Assembly (NCBI GenBank): GCA_948146395.1
Contig: OX411547.1
Span: 61,816,566 to 61,880,565, forward strand
Source: Fragum whitleyi
Lineage: Eukaryota > Mollusca > Bivalvia > Cardiida > Cardiidae
Direction of reading: 5' to 3'
Length of the DNA: 64,000 nt
Positions 13,901 through 25,900 of the stretch are shown one piece after another (within the stretch, counting starts at the first letter, position 1; every line of letters starts with the position of its first letter). The notes below the pieces were generated by a model, which did not search any database, was not told where the DNA came from, and saw only the letters and a list, made by a program, of their open reading frames with translations. Position numbers and translations under genes: made by a program.

Positions 13901-16900
13901 CTTGTGGTATTTGTAGGGGAGGTAACTGTGACTAGATTTATTATATTTGACCCTCTGCATGACATTTCCAACAACTAGGAATATGCATGAGGTATTACTT
14001 CCTACAGCCGAGCCAGCCATAGTGTATAATTTGAAGATTTACTTTCTGTCTAATTACTCTTTGGACCTTATATCTCTAAAATGGGCAAAGTGAAGACTCT
14101 AAAAAGACTGTGCAGATGCACAGGCTGGCTAGAGTCTTTGTTTTGTGCACTTTTGTGTTGGAAATGTCACACACTGGCTCATTTATAATCTACTTTAATT
14201 TTGGGTGATAATTTTGGTGGTTTCATTTTGGCTATATAAGCAGTCAAGCTAAGATGTTTGAAAATTAATCCAGTTCGAATGTGGGTCTTCACTAAATGAA
14301 AAATTTCTTCCTTAGGAGGTCAATGTATGAGAGTTGTTCAAAAATTAACGGAATTTTGCCTTGCAAAATTTATTTTTGAAGCAATCAAACTAAGTTGGAT
14401 ATCATTCACTGTCGGAATTTAATCCACATATGGTTATGTAAAATTGGTATACACTGCAACTCCATTATAACGAAATCTGTTAGAGCGCTGAATCCATTAT
14501 AACGCGGTGTCCACTTGGCTCCCGAAATTTGGGGGGGTCGACCATTTTGGGATGCTGTGGCGATGTTACCCAATCCGCTGTTAACGCTGTTTTGATCGGG
14601 ATTTTAGATCGAAGGGTGAAAACACTGAGATAAAAATCGATACTGAGCAAAGCCAGGTAAATCAATACAATTGTTTTTCACACCTCCTGTGGAGCAGTGG
14701 TGACGATAAATGCCATAGGTCAGAGAGAAATAGCTAGTTTGATTGCTGACAGACGTAGGCCTATAGTTAAAGCCTATCACTACGGCTGGAGTACGGAATT
14801 CGATCACAAGTAAAACCATCACATCCTTTCCTAACCCCAAACTGCTATCTCACATAGGTCTACTATTAGTAACCCATGGGTGAGTGACTTATAGTCAGAA
14901 AGAATGAGTGCTGCCTTCAGAGAAACACGGAATCCCAATGTTGACAGTCTAGCGCGCTATAAACTGCGCTTTGTCGACGGCCGGGACGCAATTGAACACC
15001 GAAAAGTCTAGCTCGCATGCGATTAAATCCAAGTTAATAGATTTCAGAAGAAGCTGTGTTTTCCCAAAATAAGCTTATTTCGTTTTATATTCTCAAATCT
15101 TGAACATTTACCGCTGTTGACAAACGTTTCAAAAAGCGACTCGCCCCTTACCCAATTTATTGGTTTATTACCTCCCTTTGCCAATTCCGTTGAATTTTCT
15201 TATAAATATAACGTTTTTTGTAAATATATGATAAAATTTTGTTTCTTTTTTATTAAACTTATTCATATTATAGTCATGTTTTAAAAGCCCAAATGAATTA
15301 TTATTGTTGATTCCTATCTCTCACTATATAGACAACTTCATTCAGTTTTAAACAGGAAGCTATATATAAACCTACATTTCCCGCTTACCAGCGTATAACA
15401 AAGAAACTAAATATGGCGCGAAATTGATGGTGACCGTGTCGCTTCGCTTCGTCTGGACTTTCTTTCCTAACGATCTACTATGTGATAATCAAAGCCGTGA
15501 ATTAACATCTTGTCAAACCAAGGTTTACGAACGTTTTACTTACACAGTTTTCGAGAAGAGGCTTTCGATATCCCTTGACTCGTGAAGATGATGTATTAAA
15601 TGGATAAGCTTATCTCCCCAAACCGGCGATCCAAATGTCGTAGCTACAGATTCATTTGATTGAATTTACGGCATTTTTTCTCGCTCATCGAAGAATGCGG
15701 TCCTGCACTTTGAGAGATTCGATTACTTTGGTATAGTTTGGATCGGACCTAGGGTATTGTTTATTTTGATTGTGTAGATAATTATGAAATTCGTTGATCT
15801 TATGAAACTTTATGGATTTTTCTATCTTTGCCCTTTAGAGATCGGAATTATCAGTGTTTCTCAGTTGCCTGGCGGGTAGGCCCAAGAAATCGGGATTCAG
15901 AGAACTAAGAGGAGTCTGCGATCGTTTAACCCTACAAACTAGACTACTTTATCAAAGATAGTTTTGTTTAGCTTAGGGACTACAAAACGATCTTAGAATA
16001 AAAAATACCAAAGAAATAAACCGCGTTTGTTCTTCAATTCATTGCCGAGTTTTAAAAATAAATATGTACATGTATATTTAGATATCCGATATCGTTATCA
16101 ATATTGACCCTGTGTCTGTTACGTTTCCGCGGTACGTTATTGTTCACCTGAGGAGGGGGGGGGGAATCGGCGGCTGCCAGGGGGGTACAGCATCCACTTC
16201 TTCCGCTGTTTCATTTCTTAGACCCCGACCACAGCGTTTTAATGGAGTTGCAGTGTAGTTATCGAACATAGTGCTCGTGCATCTGCCACATAAAATGCCA
16301 TGGTAACCAGTACCCTGCACAGCAGATAAAATAATCTGTATATTTGGTCTTCGTTTGTAAATATTCTTTCTTTTCTAACTGTTGGAAAACTTGAAAATTA
16401 AGTGAGTTTCTGGAATAAGTATCACAAATGCCTTGTCTTAATTTGATGTCATTTGACTGTAGAATTTTTCAATAAGGTTGGTTTCAAATGTGGCGGGGAA
16501 AGTTTTGTGGAACGTTCTAGACGTTGTCAACTGATTTACAAAAATACCAAAAGACATGAATCAAATGCTTTTCACACTGAAAGGGAATGGTTCATTCTTC
16601 CAAATGCTTTATTTTCATCGGTGAAGACGCTTCCATGCCCCTTGAGATAAGAGGAAGAACGGACAGAGAGAAACTTATCCAAGCATCTGTATGGACATCA
16701 ATTGCCAAGTCTCTGGAAGATATAGGCGATTTCTTAGGGGCACCTTTCTGTGAACTTTGATTTGCATCATTCAATTTTAACTTTATACAAACTGTAAAAG
16801 CACAGCTTAATTACAGGAACACTAAATTCATCTTCTTCCATGAGTAACGAGCCGTTCTGTTAGTATAAAGTTCAAGGGTATCAGTAAGGTCAAAGTCTGA

Positions 16901-19900
16901 TATGTATAAAATTAGAACTTTTTCTTTAATGCTTTTCGGTGATTTATCGAGAAATAACGGTAAAGTTTCACTTGATAAACTCACCACAAAAGAAGTGAAA
17001 TTATCAAAAACTAAAGCCCTGCTTTTGTGCATTTCATCCTAACTGACATTATCTTTACAGGGCGAAATAAGTGACGTCACAATGAATGTTGCATAGCAAT
17101 TGCGCGCAAAATGACACTTTACGAAAATATGTCCTAGAAATTTCACATATTGTCTCAATTTTGCAATAAAGAAATAGAATAATCTTTTGTTTTTCGAGTA
17201 AGATCGATTTATATTCATTTCGTGGCTCCGCCACTTGTGAAAATATAGCTTTTGCTGTTCACTCAATGAATATAAATCGATCCTACACTGAAACAAACAA
17301 TTACCCTCTATATATTGGCCACAAATTGTTAAACAGTATGGGCCGTTTAGGGATATGAGCTTTCAGCTGTTTCTAACAGTTTGGCAACATAGTTTCTTTA
17401 ATCTTGTTTCTTTTGATTCTAGCACCTACCCGTGGATTCTGGATTGGGTTGTACAGTAGTAAAGGCTCTAATCAATATGAATGGAGTGATGATAGACCTG
17501 TAACCTATACAAACTGGGACTACACTGTTCAGCAACCACAGTATTATGGCTATGTAGGGGGTAGCTGTGGGGCTATGTTTATTCAAGTAGGTATTGTTTA
17601 CATAACCTAATAATCTGAGACTATACTGTCCAACAACCAAAGTATTATTGTTATGTAGGGGGTAGCTGTGGTGCTATGTTCATGCAAGTAGGTATTGTTT
17701 ACATAACCTTATAATCTGACACTACACTGTCCAACAACCACAGTATTATGGCTATGTAGGGGACAGCTGTGGGGCTATGTTTATTCAAGTATGTATTTTT
17801 TACATAACCTTATAATCTGAGACTACACTGTCCAACAACCAAAGTATTATGGTTATGTAGGAGGCAGCTGTGGTGCTATGTTCATGCAAGGGGGTATTGT
17901 TTACATAACCTTATAATCTGACACTACACTGTCCAACAACCACAGTATTATGGCTATGTAGGGGACAGCTGTGGGGCTATGTTTATTCAAGTATGTATTT
18001 TTTACATAACCTTATAATCTGACACTACACTGTCCAACAACCACAGTATTATGGCTATGTAGGGGACAGCTGTGGGGCTATGTTTATTCAAGTATGTATT
18101 TTTTACATAACCTTATAATCTGAGACTACACTGTCCAACAACCAAAGTATTATGGTTATGTAGGAGGCAGCTGTTGGGATATTTTCATACATGTAGGTCT
18201 TATTTACATTACTTTAGAAACTATTACTCACTTTTCCAACAAAAACAGTCATTCTACTTTGTGAGAGATAGCTGATGTTCTATGTTTGTACAAGTGTGTC
18301 TTGTTTACACAACTTTACTAACTGGGACTACAGTGACCAACAACCATGGTATTCTATCCATATTACAATGTGCAATATCAATAAAAAAAAATGCAATTTA
18401 AGGTACATAAATGTCTTTAACAAGCACTTCTTGTTTTTGAAGCTTAAAAGCCATCTTGCAATATCATAATGATGACTCTAAGTGAAAGCAGTTATAACTG
18501 CTTTCAAACATATAGGCAATTACAACTGTTTCACGCTGAGCCATCAATATGTCAAGGTCATATTTTATATTACAGACAGGCACCTGGAATGATGGTCCAT
18601 GTGGAGAGACTCTACAAGGTTATGTGTGTAAAACAAGAAAACAGCCAGTGTCAACAACACTAGCATCACCTTTTAAAACAGGATGTTCCGCAGTTAGTTT
18701 CTTTTTTAGCTTAACTGGCCAAAGGCCCCTGGGGCTATTGTCATGGAGCTGTGTCTGATGTGTGTGTGTGCAGGCGTCCGTAAACCAGTTGTAAACTTTT
18801 TCTTTATAAATCTTCTCTAAGAAACTGCTGTATGATTTTCAACCAAACTTCACAGGAATGACCCCTGGGTGACCATCTTTCAAAGTTGTTCAAGGATTTT
18901 TAAAGAAATAGGGAGTGGCTAATTTCAATATATGGTAATATGTGACTTTTCTCAAAATCTGATAATTGTCAAACAAATTTCACTGGAATGCTCTTTGAGT
19001 GACCTTTAATCAGTCTACAAAAAACTATTGTGATCAGGTGAAAAATATGTCTTTCATGAGTTCATTTGTCTTTATGTTATTTAGTGTAAACTAAAAATTA
19101 TTGTCAAAATCTAAGTGATGGATATCAACTAAATTTCACTGGAATGATCCTTAGGTGACCCATTATCAGTCTGCTCAAAATTATTATGTTTGGATGAAAA
19201 ATATGTATTTAACAAGCAGAGGTCAATTTTCTCTATGTTATTAAGCCATCAGAAATATTTCAGCATGTGACACTTAAAAACACTGATTTACTTGAAATAA
19301 ACATTCATTCATTCACATAAAGTTCTTGTCTTATCATATCAGTAGATTCAGGCCTAGCAAATCAGCTACTCAAGCAGCTCTAGTCTATTGCTTTGCACTT
19401 TTCGGTTGGTCTTTCAGTCGGTCGGCCTGTCTGTAGACCGCGTTTTGTTCGAAGCGTATCTCAAGAAGTATGCCAGCTAGAATCATGAAACTTCACAGGT
19501 GGATATATCTCATTGCAGTACAGAAGAACCATAACTCTACTTATCATGTTTTCTGAGTTATTACCCATTGTTGATTGACAAAGGATAGGCCATTGACCTG
19601 CTTTTATGGGGGCATAAATGTTTTACCAACATTTCTTTTTACTTTCAATATTGTTTTTCAAACTGCTCAGATTTACTTAAACACTTCTAATGACATTAGT
19701 GACACACTGTCTTGTGCTCTATTCAAAGCTTTCACAATTGGAGTGGTCAGCGCAACACTATTGTAAGTGCCTATTAATATATAGGCACTTACAATAGTGT
19801 TGCGCTGACCCCTCAAGTCATGCAGTCTGTTCTGAGACTTCAGTCCTTCCTTTCTACTTGAGTATTGCCAGAAGAAGTGACCTAGACTAGTTGAAGTGTT

Positions 19901-22900
19901 TCGAATATTGATAATTAAATTGAAACAATATCGAAATTCAGAAGGATAATTGTTAATTGTAAAGATTAAGATTAATTAAGAAGTAAGTGACTTATCTCTC
20001 CTTCACTAAGATATTTATTCCTTTTAAGGGGATCTACTTATGCTCTTTCTTTTTAGTTTACTGGTGTCTATCTATCTGTCTGTCTTTCTGTCTATCTGTT
20101 TGTCTGTCTATCCATCAGACAATGTGCAAAAACTAAACCTGAAAAATAGCTATTTTTATAACATGGCCTACGTTGCAGGAGTGAGTTACCCCATTGAATA
20201 TTTTTGATTCTACTAAGGTGTTATAACACTAGTGGAATAACTATGCAAATGAGAGAAGAACTTGCACAGTTTTATAGCAACGTTGACGTCATAATGCATT
20301 CGATGGCATCAATTTTCAAAGGGCTTTATATATTTTGAGGAATAACTTGAATTCAGAATTTATTGAATTTCTGCTATTTATTGCAAAAATTTTGGTCATA
20401 TCATGAATAGAATATCAAATTTGTGCTCATAAGATACCCAATTTATTAAACTTGTCATCTTAAACAAATAGAAACTAGGCAAAGCCTAGTATTTATCTGC
20501 TTATAGATGACTTGTTTTATAACTTCAGTACTCAATGACCACTCATTCAAAATCCTCCATTGCTCTAACCTCGATACCTTTTAAGTGACAATGCTCTTAT
20601 TTAGAATTAAGGTTCCTCTGATCAATACACATCATTCAATGTCAAGGTCAAGGTCATCCATCAAGGTGAAGGCAAAATACTTAACACTTGTCATGCTGAA
20701 TTAAAATTGCACTCATATCAAAGTACTGAAAGCACTGAAATTCAAGAGTGTAGGTCAATCTTTCTCTTTGGATATTAATACCACAAACAACTCTGTCTTA
20801 AAAGGAGACAAACAGGTGGTGAAGACTAAGATCAGACTGCAGGCTGATCTTTATCTTTACCGCCTTCCAAAACAGGAATATTCCAGGTTCAGCATGATAA
20901 GGGTTAAAAATGCTAATAACTGAAAGCCTATTCAAGATAAAATGTTCATATTTGATATGATGACCGATCTCAATGATAGATATCTGCTGGTATCAAGGTC
21001 ATCTGTCAAGGTCAAACATTTGCTGTTTTAGGGTGGTTTATTTATCAAACATGTCTTGAAATTTCTTTACTTTGCGTTATATCACAGCACACAATTTTCA
21101 TTTAATGTTATTATTTTTCTGACCAGGACAATTCTTTTGGATATGACGCATATTGCTATACATATGTCAGTGAACAGAAATCATTTGTTGATGCCCAGCA
21201 ACATTGTGTTGATAATGGTGGACACCTTGCTTATATTAGAAACAGGTTAGTACAGTCATTTTTTTAGTCAACCCATTTAGCTCAGTTGGCAGAGAACTAG
21301 ACTTCAAAACCATTGAAGTTCGGCCGCTGTTGTTGGATTCCTGGGCTGGCACACTTACAAAACTAATTGTCTTAAGATGTTTAATAAAACAGGCCCCTGG
21401 AGCCTGGTTTACTAAACATCTATCATTTTTTGCATAAATCAAAAATTAAAGTTGCTTCTACAGTAGTAACTAAATATGGAATTCTATCATGCATCATCTC
21501 ACTGGCACTGTCTTCTAGAGACAATTCCAATGAGGTCGATGTCGCTATACTGGATTTCTCCAAAGCCTTTGACACTGTACCACATGATAAACTACTACAC
21601 AAACTACACCAATATGGAATACAAGGAAACATTCACAAGTGGCTATCAAATTTCTTAACAAAAAGAACAATGAGAACAGTAGTGGATGGTGAATTCTCAC
21701 AAGAAACAACAGTGGACTCGGGTGTTCCTCAAGGAACTGTGTTAGGCCCATTAACGTTTTTATGCCATATAAACGACCTCCCAGACCATGTCACATCATC
21801 AGTACGCCTCTTTGCAGATGATTGTCTTCTCTATCGTACCATCAAGAAAAATGAAGACCACATCCAACTTCAAAATTATCTAAAGAACCTAGAAACATGG
21901 GCCAAAAAATGGGGAATGAGATTCAACGCAAAAAAGTGCTATATACTGTCAATTAACCAGAAATCGACCAAATTCTACGAACTAAATAACCACATACTAC
22001 AGGAGGTACAAGACAACCCATACCTTGGACTACAAATCTCTAATGATCTAAAATGGAACAAGCACATCAAAATTATAGCAAACAAAGCCAACTCTAGCCT
22101 TGGATTACTAAAACGAAACCTGAAAAAAGTACCAGAATCATGCAGAAAAACAGCATACATCACACTTGTAAGATCTATCATGGAATACGGCGCAACAATC
22201 TGGAATCCCTACCTACAATCAGACATAGACAAACTAGAGAAAATACAAAACAAAGCTGTACGATTCATCAAGGGCGACTACAGAACTAGAGAGCCAGGAA
22301 CCATCCATAGATTCAAACAAGAACTAGAACTAGAAACACTAGAAGAAAGAAGAAGGAATCTCCGTCTCATCTTAATGTACAAGGTGGTTGAGGGGTTGGT
22401 ACCGTCACTGCCTGCATCAAAATTCATCACATTCCAAAAACCAAAAAGATTAATTAGAACAAAGAAATACGCCGATCACATCAGTACAAACATCGTCGAA
22501 AAACATGTAAGCAATAACACAAAAAACCTAGTTATACCCACGGCTAAAACACCTCAATTCAAGCACTCATTCTTCGTAGACACCACTATCCAGTGGAATC
22601 ACCTGCAAAATGCAACTGTGCATGCAGGCTCGTTTGTGGCCTTTAAAACAGCCCTCAAAAACGAGAGCCAATAACATGGCAACACACACTCCGTTGTATA
22701 AAAGCCTCTTAAGGATTCTACAACGTACACATACAGATACAGACAGATACAGATACAGAGATATTGCAAGGCAGAATCAAACAATGAATGAAAACACTAG
22801 GTACGATTTGTGATTTTGACTTACAATTAATTTTTTTTGCAAGAAGTGTACTGGTTAGAGACCAATTCACGCTGAGTACCAGTTCTCAACAACCACCCTG

Positions 22901-25900
22901 GTTCACAGAAAAAAAAGGTTAGGACACCCTTCTGAATTACAAGTTATGTAGACAACAACTTCTATTCAGAAAATATTTTTTGTAATTGAATGTTGCATCT
23001 TAACTGTGAAAAAGGTCTGTTGGCAAGAACTGGTATGCGGCGAGAATTAGTCTCCAACCAGTAGTAAAAACAATTTCCCTTTTTCTGCCATTTGTCCCCC
23101 ATTTATAGATAGATAAACTAAAACCTACTTGGTGTGAGAAGATGGAAATACAAACATGATGTCAAGGTAACACTAGTGAGAGAAATTGTAGGCAACCATT
23201 TTTAGGTATTCCAGCCCCTATGATATAACTGAAAACTGTTAGGAGGGGTATAAAACCCCATGCAAAAAGACAATCAAATCATTTGGTTTATATTTTTTTG
23301 GCTTGGCTGTTTTCAGAAAAATCAAAGGTATGCTAAAGCCTTGGTGTTGTTGTTATCGTCATACAAAATCTTTGACATCTTATAATATCTCTGGCTCTAC
23401 TGAAGGCATTCACTTGAAACTTGGCACACATGTTTACCATCAAAAGAGAAACCTATACTATCCTAGATTTCTTCATCCACTATCTAGCACCTAAACTCCA
23501 AGCATAGGCATGCGTATTTGGATTCAGTTCAGCTTTCTGCAAATACCGCAGCCCTTAAAAAAGACAGTGTTATTAAACATTGTGAATAATTATGAAATTG
23601 TGCTTTAATTATGCATTATAAAAAAGACAGTGTTATTAAACATTGTGAATAATTATGAAATTGTGCTTTAATTATGCATTAAGTACGGTCTAAAATTTTT
23701 ATCGACTGAAAATTTGTTGTTGATCATACAAACATTATCTTTCAGATATGTCCAGTCCTTTTTAACAAGTGAAATTATCAACAAACTACAAGACTATTGG
23801 ATTGGTATAAAGTTTGAAGAGAGGATGTTAAAATGGGCAGATAACTCTGATGCTACAGCCCTGAAGTATATCAACTTTGTGAAAACATTTGATTGTGAGT
23901 TTATATTTCACTAGTCCTATGTAAAAACCCTGAACATTAGAGTTTTTATGCATTTTTGGGGTTATTTTACAATTTTAGATTTATTGCATAAGTTGGCATT
24001 TTTAAAAAGATTGTACTTTAGTGGAGAAGCATTGAAGCCCCCAGATTTGTAGTATCAAAGGGCATTTGAAGTGACCATTGTCCCTATATGAGAGGTTTTG
24101 AATGTGTGTGTCTGTGTCACATTCTTGTCTGAGAGCGCTTGGGTTGCTTGGAAAGTTTGGTTTGATTTTTTGCAGGATAATGAAAAAAATATTATGCCTG
24201 GATCATATCTTCAACATTAAGGTAGCGGACCCCTAATAGTTCAGAAATGTTTTTTTTTTTGAATAATAAACTTGAACAGTGTTAACAGTGTCATTAGGAA
24301 ACCTCGATTAACATTGTGAAAGAACATGTGGTCCGACAAAAACTACTATAAAATCAAAGTGCTGAAAGCATTTATCAGGACTACAGCCATTTATCGAGAG
24401 TCAGTATTCAATTTAAAAATGAAATTTCTAAACTGTTCTAAACTGCTGACCCCTTGATACTCATGAATTTGCAGGAGGTATAGATATATGTGCAGTCTGA
24501 TCTTAGTCTATATAACCTGATTCTGCTAGATTGGTTTGAAAGTTGTACTTTTAAAAATTGTACTTTTAAATGATAGAATTCAGGGATTTCAGCACTTTGA
24601 TTTTTATGCAATTTTCATTTGCCAAGATTTTTTTTAGCATGGTAAAGGTTAAGAAGAAAATCATTTGGTAAAGACTTTAAATCAGACAGCACTTTAATGC
24701 AGGCTGATCTTTATCCGTACCTCCTGCCAAAGCGTGGATATTCTTGGTTTAGCATGGCAATTGGTAAAATAAAAACAACGGAAATGCTCAAACTTAATCT
24801 TGCTCTTCTTACATTCCCCCAGTATTGAGAGGCAATGACAACTGTTTTGCTATGACAACCTTCAGACCAGTAGGGCTATGGAAGGATCATAACTGTACAG
24901 AGAAACTTCCATTTATATGTCAATCATTGAGGGAGGGATATACTACCCCACCCACTACAACTGTTACTACAACAGAGAACATACCCTGTACGACAGGATG
25001 GGTTTCTTTTAAAGGATACTGTTATTATGTAAGTATATACTCTTAAGCTCACCTGAGCATGAATTGCTCAATGTGAGCTATTGGGGTTATTCGATGTCTG
25101 TCATTCATCAGAGCATCATACATTATCAACATTTGTTATGGCAGACCACTCTAACCACTGTCCTGCATAGCTTCGTAGGTTGAAATACAATGTCTGACAC
25201 CTGCGTCAGGGAAGATCTTCTTTGACTCAGTGGAAGAGCATTGGACTTGTAAACCATAATAGTTGAATATTACTTGTCCGCATGGGTTCGGAGCTGGCTC
25301 ACGATGGATATTTTTCAACTATGCTTCGGTTGAGGACAGTTTGTATGTAACACATTTACCTTGTGTCCACTCAAGAAGCCCCATTTTAAGCCCAATTAAC
25401 CTGTTAATTGATAAGAATGATTATCTCAATGAAATTGGGTCAAATCTGGTCTAAAACTGGGTCACGAGGGTCAATTCTTAGAAAAACCTTGTGGACAATC
25501 TCGAGGCAACATGTCAAAGGTGAAGGTCACAATTGAAATTTTTCCTGAAAAAAGTTTCCAGATTTTCTCAATAAGGAAAAATTTGAGAACCATGTAAACT
25601 GGACAAATCACTGTAGAGGGCATTACTCCCCAGTCAGCCGCTACCATAGCTCAGTTGGTTGGGCATAAGTATTCCAATCTGGAAGTCGTGGGTTCAATCC
25701 CCGGTGGCGGCAAATATCCTTTCCAGCGTGTGTCTCTCACCAATGGGTAGATAATCGTAAACCTATGTGAGATAGCAGTCGGAGGCTAGGAAAGGGTGTA
25801 ATGGTAGTACAGGTGAAAGAAGGAATCCATTGTTAGGTGCTCTGGCCACCACGATATAACTGCGAAATTGTTGAAAGCGGCGTAAAACCCATTCAAACAA

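Noticed and set aside
7932..13921. Reading the ShK exons as a separate secreted toxin gene nested in the intron
   Set aside because: No signal peptide, start or stop codon goes with them, and their phases fit the flanking CTLD2 exons exactly. Transcript data could still change this.
17622..18375. Possibility that the 101-bp units are extra coding exons
   Set aside because: Units have no acceptor before them, 101 is not a multiple of 3, and the next real exon (18576) joins the first unit in phase.
21430..21534. N-terminal 35 codons of the reverse transcriptase ORF
   Set aside because: They are an in-frame read-through from the older MITE (same sequence at 29590-29700), not LINE protein.
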